64,000 bases of DNA from JBBECJ01 sp963763325 (GTDB taxonomy: Bacteria; Chloroflexota; Chloroflexia; Thermomicrobiales; CFX8): NCBI GenBank assembly GCA_963763325.1, contig CAVXOL010000024.1:558001-622000 (forward strand), in the 5' to 3' direction. Shown here piece by piece: positions 9,541 through 18,583 of this stretch. Within the stretch, counting starts at the first letter, position 1. Each line of letters opens with the position of its first letter. The translations under genes and the position numbers were made by a program. The notes under the pieces were generated by a model. That model saw nothing but the letters and a program-made list of their open reading frames with translations, was not told the origin of the DNA and made no database searches.

Positions 9541-10626
9541 TTGGTGGGTTCGGATCGACCGTACTGGGTGAGCTTTCATCGGATTTCGGGAGTCGGGTCG
9601 GCCCGCATCGGCAGGCTGCTTGAATTCTTTGACACGCTCGAAGATGCCTGGATTGCTGACGAACGAGACTTCCGGGCAGCCGGCCTACCCTCCGATGTCG
9701 TCAACGCGATCGTGACTGAGCGAGCTGGAATCGATCCAGAACAAGAGATGCTGATGCTTGAACGTCACGGCGTCAACGCACTGACACTCGATGACGACGA
9801 GTACCCGCGCCTGTTGCGGCACATTCCGCTTCCGCCACCAGTACTTTATGTTCGAGGAACGTTGCTGCCGACCGACGAGCTCGCCATCGGCGTCGTCGGA
9901 ACGCGACGGTCGACCAGCTATGGCACCGACATGGCGGTCAGGATCAGTCGGGGCCTGGCCGAGGCGGGCGTCACGATCGTCAGCGGACTCGCGTTGGGGA
10001 TAGACACCGTCGCGCATCGCGTTGCACTGGAGTCCGGGGGCAGAACGCTGGCTGTCTTCGGTTGTGGGCTGGATACGATCTACCCGCCACGGAATCGACA
10101 TCTGGCCGAGCAAATCGTCGATCAGGGAGCGCTGGTCAGTGAGTATGCGCTCGGGACGAAGCCAGATGCGCGCAACTTCCCGGTCCGCAACCGCATCATC
10201 AGTGGTCTCTCGCGCGGAGTCGTTGTCGTTGAGGCGCCGGCGAGAAGTGGTGCGTTGATCACGACCAGCTTCGCAGCCGACCAGAGCCGAGATGTCTTCG
10301 CTGTGCCGGGTTCTGCTCTTTCGAGCGCCAGTGCCGGCTGCCACGAGCTGATACGAAACGGCGCGACACTCGTAACGAGCGCTGAACACATTCTCGACCA
10401 ACTGGATGTCGCGAGTGTCGAAGTCCAGACGCAAGCCCGGCTGCTGTTACCCGACACGGTGTCCGAACGCATGTTGTACGAGATCGTCGGGGCCGAACCG
10501 CGACACGTTAACGAACTCTCCATCGAAAGCGGTCTGCCGATCCATGAGACGAGTGGCACACTACTCGCACTTGAATTGAAGGGTCTCGTCAGACAAAGCG
10601 GTGCGCAGCACTACGTTCGGTCCTGA
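9541..10626 (+). CDS. dprA: DNA-processing protein A
   Basis: This 361-residue cytosolic protein binds single-stranded DNA entering by transformation and loads RecA. An N-terminal helix-hairpin region (FHRISGVGSARIGRLLEFF) is followed by the Rossmann-like DprA core: IGVVGTRRSTSYGTDMA, IVSGLALGIDTVAHRVALE, FGCGLDTIYPPRNR, NFPVRNRIISGLSRGVVVVEA and FAVPGSALSSASAGCHELI. A C-terminal winged helix of about 60 residues (LYEIVGAEPRHVNELSIESG) completes it. The start is TTG with AGAGAGGA 6-7 bp upstream; GTG is the next codon. Competence genes are otherwise not visible here, and dprA next to topA is a common arrangement. Confidence 0.95.
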   Translation: MVGSDRPYWVSFHRISGVGSARIGRLLEFFDTLEDAWIADERDFRAAGLPSDVVNAIVTERAGIDPEQEMLMLERHGVNALTLDDDEYPRLLRHIPLPPPVLYVRGTLLPTDELAIGVVGTRRSTSYGTDMAVRISRGLAEAGVTIVSGLALGIDTVAHRVALESGGRTLAVFGCGLDTIYPPRNRHLAEQIVDQGALVSEYALGTKPDARNFPVRNRIISGLSRGVVVVEAPARSGALITTSFAADQSRDVFAVPGSALSSASAGCHELIRNGATLVTSAEHILDQLDVASVEVQTQARLLLPDTVSERMLYEIVGAEPRHVNELSIESGLPIHETSGTLLALELKGLVRQSGAQHYVRS

Positions 10627-10674
10627 TCCTCAGATCGATCACATATTCGCGACAGCAACGAACGAGGACGCCTG

Positions 10675-11764
10675 ATGGCCCACACCGGAAGCTTCCACGC
10701 GATCGTCCCGGCCGGCGGGAGCGGCACGCGCCTCTGGCCGCTCAGCCGCGCAAAACGGCCAAAGTTTCTACTTCCGCTGCCCGGTCCGCGGACGATGATC
10801 CAGGAAACGGTCGATCGTCTGATGCCGCTGACTGACGCGCGCAATGTGATGATCATGACTGGAAGCGCACACGCCGGCGAAGTGCGCCGGCAGCTTCCCG
10901 CTCTTGACGCGAACCAGGTGATCGTCGAGCCAATGCCGCGTGGGAGTGGCCCGGCGATTGGGCTCGGGGTCGCAATTGCTGCGAAACGCGACCCTGACGC
11001 AATTGTTGGCTCGTTTGCGGCCGACCATATCGTCAGCCAGCCGGACCGCTTTGAGGATGCCGTCCGTGCAGCTATTGAAACGGCGCGGGACGGCTACCTC
11101 GTGACCATCGGCATTCAGCCGAGCTATCCAGAGACAGGTTACGGCTACATCCGCTCCGGTGGCGCGATCGCCGAGCACAATGGGATCAGTGTCTCGCGAG
11201 TTGAGGAATTTAAGGAGAAGCCCGACGTTATAACCGCAACACGTTACGTCGAGTCGGGCGAGTATCTCTGGAATGCCAGCATGTTTGTCTGGCAGGCACG
11301 GACGCTCATGGAAGAGCTGCACGCGCCATCTCCCCGAACTGGCCGCTGCCCTTGAGACGATCGCCGTCGCGTGGGATACGCCAGAGCAGGAACGGGTGCT
11401 GGCTGAAATCTGGCCGGAGATACAGGATGTCACGATAGACCACGGAATCCTTGAGAAATCCGATCGCGTTGCGGTTGTTCCAGGCGACTTCGGCTGGACC
11501 GACCTCGGCGATTGGCACGGATTCGGAACTGTTTCATGTGACGATCCGCACGCCAACGTCGTCATCAACGCCGATTTGCTGGCCAGCGATGTGCAGGGAG
11601 CGGTCGTGATGGGTAATGGTCGGCTGGTGGCGCTGCTCGGCGTGAGTGACATTGTCGTCGTCGATACCAACGATGCGCTCCTCGTCTGCGATCGTTCTCG
11701 CGCCCAGGAGGTACGTGAGCTCGTCGAAGCACTCAAGCGGCGGGGGTCGACAGACTTGATATAG
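10675..11764 (+). CDS. manC: Mannose-1-phosphate guanylyltransferase; one frameshift
   Basis: This nucleotidyltransferase of about 363 residues makes GDP-mannose for glycans. It has the GTP-binding N-terminus IVPAGGSGTRLWPLSRAKRPK, then GSFAADHIV, IGIQPSYPETGYGYIR, VEEFKEKPD and LWNASMFVW. One extra base at about 11322-11325 shifts the frame. The protein continues as RHLPELAAALETIAVAWD, then DHGILEKSDRVAVVPGDFGW and a C-terminal LVALLGVSDIVVVDTNDALL. It ends without the C-terminal isomerase (cupin) domain of bifunctional ManC/AlgA enzymes, so it is the monofunctional form. It may supply the glycosyltransferase at 16426. Confidence 0.92.
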
Positions 11765-11815
11765 TGGAATGCACTGCCTGAAACGCGTCCGTACATTGAA
11801 ACCAGTCAGGGAACC

Positions 11816-14125
11816 ATGACAGCAGAAAATCCAAAGCGAACAACGGGTGCCGCCAAAGGAGCCACGAAAACGACAAAGAAGGCGGGAACGACCGGCACAA
11901 CACGCAAGAAAAGCACGACAGCGACGAAGGCAACCAGCCGCTCGACCACGTCGCGGCGCGTTCCAAGTGGCGGCAAGCTCGTCATTGTCGAATCACCGGC
12001 CAAGGCCCGGACAATTGAGCGCTACCTCGGTCGTGGGTTCAGCGTGCGGGCGTCGATGGGGCATGTCCGCGATCTGCCAAAGAGCAAGCTCGGAATTGAC
12101 GTTGATGATGATTTCGAGCCAACCTACCGAGTCCCGAACGACAAGCTCAAGACTGTCAAGGAACTGAAGGAGCTCGTCAAGGGCGCCAGCGAGGTCATTC
12201 TGGCGACCGACCCTGACCGTGAAGGCGAGGCAATTGCCTGGCATCTCGTTCAGGCGACGTTGCCCGAGGGTGGCAACGTCAGTCGCGTCGTCTTTAACGA
12301 GATCACGCCTGACGCTGTCCGCAACGCAATGGACAACCCGCGTAATATCGATATGGACCTTGTAGACGCTCAGCAGGCCCGTCGAGTGCTCGACCGACTC
12401 GTTGGCTACTCGATTTCGCCGCTGCTCTGGAAGAAGGTCAAGCGTGGCCTCTCGGCCGGGCGCGTCCAATCAGTCGCGCTTCGATTGGTTGTCGAGCGCG
12501 AGCGAGCGATCCAGGAGTTCGTTCCGGTCGAATACTGGTCACTCGATGCCGAACTTGCCCAGCAACACCAGCAGCGTAGCAAACTGCAGACATTCCTTGC
12601 GGGCCTCTCTCGTATCCGTGGAGAAAAGGCCGAACTGCCGAATGCCTGGGTAACCGACGAGGTCGTCCAGGGACTCGACGGCGCGCAGTATGTCGTCGCA
12701 AACGTCCAGACGAAGGAGACCCAGCGCCGACCGGCCGCGCCTTTCATCACCAGCACCCTCCAGCAGGAGGCGTCTCGCAAGCTGAATTACCCAGTCCGGC
12801 GAACGATGCAACTTGCCCAGGAACTGTACGAAGGTGTTGATCTTGGCCCCGAAGGGACGCAGGGTCTGATCACGTACATGCGAACCGACTCGACCAATAT
12901 CGCTGCTTCCGCCCAGGCACTGGCGCGTACAGCGATTGCAAAGTTCTTCGGCGATCAGTTCGTCCCAGAACGCCCACCTGTCTACACTCGTAAGGCAAAG
13001 GGCGCCCAGGAGGCACACGAGGCGATCCGGCCAACCGATCCAAACCGCCACCCGGATTCGCTCAAGACCGTCCTGACGCCACAGCAGTTGCGGGTCTACC
13101 GACTGATCTGGCAGCGCTTCATTGCCAGCCAGATGCGCAACGCGATTTTCGATAGCACCGGCGTCGACATCGACGCAGGGCCAGCCAGCGGCGAGAAGCC
13201 ATATCGCTTCCGGGCAACCGGATCGGTCATCAAGTTTCAGGGCTTCCTGGCCGTCTATCGCGAAGGGCGCGACGACGACGAAGTCGATGAAATGGACAAG
13301 GACGCACTACCGCTGTTGACAGCCGGCGAAGTGCTCGATCTGGTTAAGCTCATTCCAGAACAGCACTTTACTCAACCGCCGCCCCGCTACACGGAGGCAA
13401 CGCTTGTCAAGGCGCTTGAAGAGAACGGCATCGGCCGACCAAGCACCTACGCGCCGACGATCGCGACGCTTGGCGCGCGCAATTACGTTACTGCAGAGCA
13501 GCGCAGGCTGGTCCCGACGGAACTGGGTTTCGTTGTCAGCGACATCCTGGTCGAACACTTTCCGTCGATCGTCGACATCGGCTTCACCTCCGGGATGGAA
13601 GAGGAACTCGACGAGATTGCGTCAGGTGAACGCAAGTGGGTGCCGGTCATCCGCGAGTTCTACGGTCCATTCGCGGCCTCAATTGGTAAGGCCGAACAGA
13701 CAATGGAACGTGTCAAGGTCCGTGACGAACCGAGTGATGAGATCTGCGACCTCTGCGGCCGCCAGATGGTCATCAAGCTCGGCAAGTTCGGCCGGTTTCT
13801 GGCATGCCCCGGGTTCCCGGAGTGCCGAGGAACGAAGCAACTCCTGACAAAGATCGGCGTCGCCTGCCCGAAGTGCCACGAAGGTGAAATCGTTGAGCGC
13901 CGGACGACCAAGGGCCGCGTCTTCTACGGTTGTAGCCGGTACAAGAAGGATGATCCCACAGGCTGTGACTTTTCGGCCTGGTCGAAGCCGACCGGAGAGA
14001 GTTGCCCGATCTGCGGTGGCGCGATGCTTCTCTTCGGCAAGGGCGGTAACGAGGCCAAGTGCCAGGATTGCGGCCACCGCGAGCCACTTCGGACTGGCGG
14101 TGTCCGGGAGCCTGTTCCAGCATAG
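11816..14125 (+). CDS. topA: DNA topoisomerase I with basic Thr/Lys-rich N-terminal tail
   Basis: This 769-residue type IA topoisomerase relaxes negative supercoils. The first 45 or so residues are low-complexity Ala/Thr/Lys/Arg, before the Toprim domain starts at KLVIVESPAKARTIERYLG. The acidic Toprim triad appears in ILATDPDREGEAIAWHL. The active-site tyrosine is in GLITYMRTDSTNIA (about residue 354). Three C-terminal zinc-finger modules follow (CDLCGRQM..CPGFPEC; CPKCHEGEI..GC; CPICGGAML..CQDC). The gene is intact. The unusual point is that the basic tail is at the N-terminus; basic tails are better known at the C-terminus in actinobacterial enzymes. Confidence 0.97.
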   Translation: MTAENPKRTTGAAKGATKTTKKAGTTGTTRKKSTTATKATSRSTTSRRVPSGGKLVIVESPAKARTIERYLGRGFSVRASMGHVRDLPKSKLGIDVDDDFEPTYRVPNDKLKTVKELKELVKGASEVILATDPDREGEAIAWHLVQATLPEGGNVSRVVFNEITPDAVRNAMDNPRNIDMDLVDAQQARRVLDRLVGYSISPLLWKKVKRGLSAGRVQSVALRLVVERERAIQEFVPVEYWSLDAELAQQHQQRSKLQTFLAGLSRIRGEKAELPNAWVTDEVVQGLDGAQYVVANVQTKETQRRPAAPFITSTLQQEASRKLNYPVRRTMQLAQELYEGVDLGPEGTQGLITYMRTDSTNIAASAQALARTAIAKFFGDQFVPERPPVYTRKAKGAQEAHEAIRPTDPNRHPDSLKTVLTPQQLRVYRLIWQRFIASQMRNAIFDSTGVDIDAGPASGEKPYRFRATGSVIKFQGFLAVYREGRDDDEVDEMDKDALPLLTAGEVLDLVKLIPEQHFTQPPPRYTEATLVKALEENGIGRPSTYAPTIATLGARNYVTAEQRRLVPTELGFVVSDILVEHFPSIVDIGFTSGMEEELDEIASGERKWVPVIREFYGPFAASIGKAEQTMERVKVRDEPSDEICDLCGRQMVIKLGKFGRFLACPGFPECRGTKQLLTKIGVACPKCHEGEIVERRTTKGRVFYGCSRYKKDDPTGCDFSAWSKPTGESCPICGGAMLLFGKGGNEAKCQDCGHREPLRTGGVREPVPA

Positions 14126-14180
14126 CGCCGTCCGCTATCCAGCGATCCGGCCCGCACTGCCGCGGATCCAATGCGATGCT

Positions 14181-14215
14181 CCGGTCAGAGTCGGTCCTGT
14201 ATCGGCCCTGACCGG
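14181..14215 (+). terminator. Hairpin downstream of topA
   Basis: CCGGTCAG (14181-14188) and CTGACCGG (14208-14215) form a perfect 8-bp stem with a 19-nt loop, 56 bp after the topA stop. No T-run follows. The rest of the 219-bp topA-hslV gap holds the palindrome at 14271-14286 and nothing else that I recognise. Confidence 0.4.
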
Positions 14216-14270
14216 GTTCAACGCCCGACACACCAACCGAGTTGCAGCCCGGACGATCTTGTTACATGCT

Positions 14271-14286
14271 CCTGTACAATTACAGG
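14271..14286 (+). promoter_or_regulatory. Palindrome overlapping a TACAAT -10-like box upstream of hslV
   Basis: CCTGTA-caat-TACAGG is a perfect 6-bp inverted repeat about 60 bp upstream of hslV. It includes TACAAT (14275-14280), a reasonable -10 box, though no matching -35 is visible at 16-18 bp. A repressor bound here would block such a promoter; this is inference. Confidence 0.35.
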
Positions 14287-14344
14287 TTGGCGCAGGGCAG
14301 CGTTATGACCTCTGCTGCCCATCATTCGACGTTGACGATTGGCT

Positions 14345-14995
14345 ATGGTTTCGAGCTTGAGATTCGAACTGCATCCCGATTCCCACCCGCGTCTGCATGC
14401 CACGACGATTCTCGGTGTCTGCCGCGACGGTCAGGTCGCGCTGGCGGGCGACGGGCAGGTCACCTTTGGCGATATGATCGTCAAGCATGGCGCTCGCAAG
14501 ATTCGCCGCCTCCACGATGGCGAAGTGCTGGCAGGCTTCGCCGGAGCGGTTGCTGACGCGATGACACTGTTCGAGAAGTTCGATATACAACTTCGCGAAT
14601 GGAAGGGCGATCTTCGGCGCGCATCCGTCGAGCTTGCCAAGGAGTGGCGCACGGACCGGTATCTGCGCCGGTTGGAGGCGCAGTTGATCGTCGCCGATAC
14701 CGAGCAGATTCTGGTCCTCTCCGGCGAAGGAGATGTCCTGCAGCCTGATGATGGCATTGTTGCGATTGGCAGTGGCGCGCCCTACGCTGTTTCGGCAGCC
14801 CGCGCGCTGGCGCTGCACACGAAGTTGACACCGCGTGAGATCGTGACAGAGTCGATGAAGATCGCCGCCGAACTCTGCATCTTTACCAACGATCAGATCG
14901 TCATCGAGCACGCGCCGGATGGCGAGGCGCAAGCGACGTCAGAGAGCGGTGCGAAACCTGTTCGGCGCTCACGTCGTAAGGCGGCGCAGTCATGA
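14345..14995 (+). CDS. hslV: ATP-dependent protease peptidase subunit HslV (ClpQ) with N-terminal propeptide
   Basis: This proteolytic subunit of the HslVU (ClpYQ) protease is a proteasome beta-type N-terminal nucleophile hydrolase. The conserved core begins at HATTILGVCRDGQVALAGDGQVTFG and runs through KVLAGFAG-like HDGEVLAGFAGAVADAMTLF to IAIGSG-like IVAIGSGAPYAVSAARAL. About 18 residues precede the predicted catalytic Thr-Thr, so the protein must be processed; E. coli HslV has only Met before Thr, and Bacillus CodW has a short propeptide ending in the same HATT. The C-terminus has an extra basic tail (KPVRRSRRKAAQS). A TTG two codons upstream (14339) is an alternative start. It overlaps hslU by 4 bp. 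Confidence 0.93.
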   Translation: MVSSLRFELHPDSHPRLHATTILGVCRDGQVALAGDGQVTFGDMIVKHGARKIRRLHDGEVLAGFAGAVADAMTLFEKFDIQLREWKGDLRRASVELAKEWRTDRYLRRLEAQLIVADTEQILVLSGEGDVLQPDDGIVAIGSGAPYAVSAARALALHTKLTPREIVTESMKIAAELCIFTNDQIVIEHAPDGEAQATSESGAKPVRRSRRKAAQS

Positions 14996-16389
14996 CCTCG
15001 CTGACACCAAAGGAAATCGTCGCCGAACTCGACCGCTATATCATCGGCCAGGACGATGCCAAGCGAATGGTTGCCGTCGCGCTACGCAACCGCTGGCGGC
15101 GACAGCAGCTCTCCGTCGAGATGCGCAGCGAGGTCCACCCCAGCAATATCCTGATGATCGGTCCAACCGGCGTCGGCAAGACCGAAATCGCGCGCCGTGT
15201 CGCACGAATCGTCAATGCACCGTTCATCAAGGTCGAAGCGACCAAGTTCACCGAAGTGGGCTACGTTGGGCGCGACGTCGAGTCCATCGTCCGCGATCTC
15301 GTTGAAGCTGCGATCAGCCTTCAGCACAACGAACGGCTCGAAGCCGTCAAGGAGCAGGCTGCTGGCGCGGCTGCTCAGCGGCTTGTCGATCTACTGGTCG
15401 TTCAACTCGACCACAGGAGCGCAGCCGAGAGCAACGGTCAGGTCGATGAGAAGATCGTCTCGCCTGCTGACGAAGCTCTGACGCCGGCCGAAAAGCGCCG
15501 CATCACACGTCGACGCAAGCAGTTAACGGAGATGCTCGACCGCGAGGCACTGGAAGACGAAACCGTCGAGATTGATGTTGAAGCCGACTACGATGGCTAC
15601 ATGCAGCCGATCGAGATCGTCTCCGGAGTTTCACCGGAAGAACTGCACGACAGCGTCCGAGAGTTGATCGATGCATTCAGCCCGCGACGCCAGCAGCGAC
15701 GCGTCTCGGTCCGCGAGGCCCGCCGGATTCTGACGCAGCAGGAAGCGACGCGGCTGGTCGATATGGATTCGGTTGTCGAATCTGCAATCAAGCGGGTCGA
15801 AGAATCTGGCGTCGTGTTCATCGATGAGATCGACAAGACAATCCACAGCGGAGGCGACTACGGCCCCGACGTCTCAGGCGAAGGGGTCCAGCGGGACCTG
15901 TTGCCGATCGTTGAGGGATCGGTTGTCATGACTCGCTACGGCCCGGTGCGCACTGACCATGTGCTCTTCATCGCAGCCGGATCGTTCTCATCCTCGCGCC
16001 CGTCGGACCTGATACCGGAGCTACAGGGACGCTTCCCGCTACGGGTGGAGCTGGACAGTCTCGACGAGGATGATATGTATGCGATCCTGACGGTCCCAGC
16101 CAACGCGCTCACCCGCCAGGCGATGGCACTTCTGGCCAGCGAGGAGGTTACCCTCCGATTCGAGGAGGACGGTCTGCGTGAGATCGCAGCCATCGCAACC
16201 GACGTCAATGCCCGTACTGAGGATATTGGAGCACGGCGGCTGCTCACGATCGTCGAACGTGTTCTGGAAGAGATTTCATTCGACGCACCAGAGCGTAAGG
16301 GGGAGACGGTCGTCATCGACGCGGCGTATGTCGATGAGCGCATTGGCGATATCGCTAGCGACGAGGACCTGAACAACGCGATTCTCTAA
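14992..16389 (+). CDS. hslU: HslU (ClpY) AAA+ unfoldase subunit
   Basis: This 465-residue ATPase unfolds substrates and feeds them to HslV. The N-terminal signature TPKEIVAELDRYIIGQDDAKR is followed by Walker A GPTGVGKT (about 57-64), the pore loop region FTEVGYVGRDVESIVRDLVE, an intermediate domain with charged insertions (about 110-225), Walker B VVFIDEIDK (about 273-281), sensor 1, and the C-terminal sensor 2 motif TEDIGARRLLTIVERVLEEISF. The C-terminus DEDLNNAIL resembles the tail that activates HslV. Translation is coupled to hslV by an ATGA overlap. Confidence 0.97.
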   Translation: MTSLTPKEIVAELDRYIIGQDDAKRMVAVALRNRWRRQQLSVEMRSEVHPSNILMIGPTGVGKTEIARRVARIVNAPFIKVEATKFTEVGYVGRDVESIVRDLVEAAISLQHNERLEAVKEQAAGAAAQRLVDLLVVQLDHRSAAESNGQVDEKIVSPADEALTPAEKRRITRRRKQLTEMLDREALEDETVEIDVEADYDGYMQPIEIVSGVSPEELHDSVRELIDAFSPRRQQRRVSVREARRILTQQEATRLVDMDSVVESAIKRVEESGVVFIDEIDKTIHSGGDYGPDVSGEGVQRDLLPIVEGSVVMTRYGPVRTDHVLFIAAGSFSSSRPSDLIPELQGRFPLRVELDSLDEDDMYAILTVPANALTRQAMALLASEEVTLRFEEDGLREIAAIATDVNARTEDIGARRLLTIVERVLEEISFDAPERKGETVVIDAAYVDERIGDIASDEDLNNAIL

Positions 16390-16425
16390 GGCCGCAGGGA
16401 GCACAGAACCGGGGGTTACGGCGGA

Positions 16426-17226
16426 GTGACAAACGATGACGAGGCGGTGGCGTCCACGACACCGGCAACGACAGCCGCAGCGCAGGCGGTAACACAGGCA
16501 AGTGCTGTGTCGCCATACGCCGACCCGAACGGTCGCTTCCCAGACTTCAAACTCTCAGTGATCGTGCCAGTCTACAACGAGGAACGGACGATCTCGGACA
16601 TTCTGGCTCGAGTCCGTGCAGTTGAGATTCCGAAAGAGATCATCGTTGTAGACGACTTCTCGACCGACGGGACCCGCGAGCAGCTTGCCAGGGAAGCCTC
16701 GTTCTCCGACACGTTCGTTCACTACCATCCTGTGAATCTAGGCAAAGGCGGCGCTGTCAAGACCGGGCTCGAGAATGTCTCCGGCGACATTATCATCATC
16801 CAGGACGCGGATCTGGAGTACGACCCGCGCGATTACCACACGCTGCTCAGGCCGATCCTCGAAGGCAAGACGAAGGCGGTCTACGGATCGCGCTTCCTCG
16901 GCGAGCACAAAGCGATGTATTTCTGGCACGCGATGGGCAACAAGTTCCTGACGCTCGTGACGAACGTCCTCTTTGACACCACACTTACCGACATGGAGAC
17001 GTGTTACAAAGTCTTCACTGCCGATGTCGCCCACTCTCTCAACATCCGGCAGATGCGCTGGGGGATTGATCCGGAAATCACAGCCAAGATCCTGCGGAGC
17101 GGTGTGCGCATCTACGAGGTACCGATCTCGTACAATGGTCGTGAATTCTGGGAAGGCAAGAAGATCTCCTGGAAGGACGCCTTCGTCGTCCTGCGAACAC
17201 TGTTCCGCTATCGCTTCTTCAAATAG
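16426..17226 (+). CDS. Family 2 glycosyltransferase (dolichyl-phosphate mannose synthase-like)
   Basis: This is a 266-residue inverting GT-A glycosyltransferase. After an Ala/Thr-rich lead of about 40 residues the domain starts at LSVIVPVYNEERTISDILARV, followed by VVDDFSTDGTREQL, NLGKGGAVKTGLE and the metal-binding QDADLEYDPRDY. Motifs TDMETCYKVF and GREFWEGKKISWKDAFVVLRTLFRYRFFK fit the polyprenyl-phosphate glycosyltransferase subgroup. It has no membrane helices, so it probably acts at the inner membrane face on a lipid-linked acceptor. The neighbouring GDP-mannose gene is consistent with a mannosyl donor, but the specificity is inference. Start is GTG. Confidence 0.88.
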   Translation: MTNDDEAVASTTPATTAAAQAVTQASAVSPYADPNGRFPDFKLSVIVPVYNEERTISDILARVRAVEIPKEIIVVDDFSTDGTREQLAREASFSDTFVHYHPVNLGKGGAVKTGLENVSGDIIIIQDADLEYDPRDYHTLLRPILEGKTKAVYGSRFLGEHKAMYFWHAMGNKFLTLVTNVLFDTTLTDMETCYKVFTADVAHSLNIRQMRWGIDPEITAKILRSGVRIYEVPISYNGREFWEGKKISWKDAFVVLRTLFRYRFFK

Positions 17227-17245
17227 GCGAACGGATCACCCGCCA

Positions 17246-18238
17246 ATGAGCAATTCACCGCTGCCGACCCATCAGATCGCGCTGGGGATTGACCTCGGCG
17301 GCACGAACCTGCGCTCGGCGGCGGTCACAGCCGGCGGCGAGATTGTCTATGAGACACACAGGCCGACCTATGCGACCGAGGGCGTCGATTCGGTGATCGA
17401 CCGGATCGCTCTCGCGATCCGGGAAGCGGCCGACATGTCCGGCGTCGGTCCAGAGGTGCCGGTTGGTGTTGCTGCGCCCGGGCCACTTGACCCGCGATCC
17501 GGCATCGTCCACTTCGCGCCGAATCTGCCCGGCTGGCGTGACGTCCGGCTGCGCGACCGGCTCCAGGAGTTGACGGGCAGACCCGTCCTGCTCGGCAACG
17601 ACGCAAACGCGGCCGCGCTCGGAGAGTTTATGTTCGGCGCTGGAAAAGGCAGCCAGAACATAATCTATGTTGGGCTGGGGACCGGCATTGGTGGAGGCGT
17701 CATCTCCGAGGGTCGGCTGATCGACGGTGCACACGGCATGGGTGGTGAACTCGGACACGTTAGCGTCGATCTGGACGGACCACGCTGCACCTGCGGCTCG
17801 TCCGGCTGCATCGAGGCCTTCTGCTCGGCCTGGTCGATCACTCACGAAGCGAAGCTTCTCATCTCTTCCGGACGTGGGGCAGCCATTCTCGCCGAGGCCG
17901 TGGATGGCAAGGTCGGGCCGCGCGCGGTCGGGGCAGCCGCCACGCATGGTGACCCAGCGGCGCGGGCGTTGCTTGAACGCGCAGGCACGGCACTTGGCGC
18001 GGGCCTCGCGAACTTCATCAACATCTTCGACCCCGAGATCATCGTCCTCGGCGGCGGCGTCGCTGAGATTGGTGAACCGCTCCTCCAACCGGTTCGCCGC
18101 GCCATCGACATCTTTGCGATGCCCGTCATGCGCCGAGGCGTCGAGATTATCCCCTCCTCGCTCGGCCTCAAGACCGGCATTTACGGATCGGCCGCACTCG
18201 TGTTCTACGACAACCATCCGTACCTGCTTGACACCTAA
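17246..18238 (+). CDS. ROK-family sugar kinase (glucokinase-like)
   Basis: This 330-residue cytosolic kinase has the phosphate-binding loop ALGIDLGGTNLRSAAV, the sugar-binding VLLGNDANAAALGEF, the adenosine loop GLGTGIGGGVI, and the ROK zinc signature HVSVDLDGPRCTCGSSGCIEAF. The C-terminal motif IINIFDPEIIVLGGGVAE-like segment (FINIFDPEIIVLGGGVAEIG) is intact. There is no N-terminal helix-turn-helix, so it is a kinase (glucokinase or N-acetylmannosamine/fructokinase) and not a NagC/XylR repressor. The ATG at 17246 is chosen because an upstream reading frame would overlap the glycosyltransferase. Its 3' end overlaps the promoter of the next operon. Confidence 0.92.
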   Translation: MSNSPLPTHQIALGIDLGGTNLRSAAVTAGGEIVYETHRPTYATEGVDSVIDRIALAIREAADMSGVGPEVPVGVAAPGPLDPRSGIVHFAPNLPGWRDVRLRDRLQELTGRPVLLGNDANAAALGEFMFGAGKGSQNIIYVGLGTGIGGGVISEGRLIDGAHGMGGELGHVSVDLDGPRCTCGSSGCIEAFCSAWSITHEAKLLISSGRGAAILAEAVDGKVGPRAVGAAATHGDPAARALLERAGTALGAGLANFINIFDPEIIVLGGGVAEIGEPLLQPVRRAIDIFAMPVMRRGVEIIPSSLGLKTGIYGSAALVFYDNHPYLLDT

Positions 18239-18257
18239 TCCAGCACCCGTGTATAGT
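18228..18257 (+). promoter_or_regulatory. Strong putative promoter of the oligopeptide transporter operon
   Basis: A perfect -35 TTGACA (18228-18233), an 18-bp spacer and -10 TATAGT (18252-18257) overlap the stop codon of the ROK gene. Predicted transcription begins near 18264, leaving a leader of about 320 nt before oppB. Confidence 0.65.
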
Positions 18258-18263
18258 CCGCGC

Positions 18264-18583
18264 CGAGCGAATCGCACTACCAATCCACTCCAGAATTGGG
18301 TTGCATCACCTGCAGGGGGGTTGACGCAACCAGTCGCGCAGTAGCATCGGTTACGGTTCCGTAGACACGTTCTGGCCGTCGCGGCCGTTCTGCTCATCGT
18401 TGAGCAGGACAGCGGCGTATCCGGCAACCTGTTGGCGGCGCTCCGGCCGATCCGGCGACACCAGTCGCCAGCCGTGGAACCGTCGATCAAGTTGGGCGCC
18501 AGTCGCCTGAGGTCGGGCCGACTCGGAAGTCGCATAACGCGCCGAGCAGCCCGGCTGGATGTGGGAGAAAGGACGAATCTGGC
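18264..18583 (+). promoter_or_regulatory. Long structured leader of the opp operon
   Basis: This 320-nt stretch has no convincing gene. It contains GGTTGC (18299-18304)/GCAACC (18326-18331), CTGCTCA-tcgt-TGAGCAG (18390-18407), GGCGAC-acca-GTCGCC (18454-18469), and GGGAGAAAGGA just before the ATG. I recognise no known riboswitch class. Attenuation or mRNA stability control is possible, but unproven. Confidence 0.4.

Noticed and set aside
10768..11796. A 342-codon minus-strand frame opposite manC
   Set aside because: The plus strand encodes clear GDP-mannose pyrophosphorylase motifs on both sides of an indel. The antisense frame is Ser/Arg-rich without motifs.
17255..18535. A 426-codon minus-strand frame opposite the ROK kinase
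   Set aside because: The plus strand carries all ROK motifs including the zinc signature. The antisense product is low-complexity Arg/Asp-rich sequence without family character.
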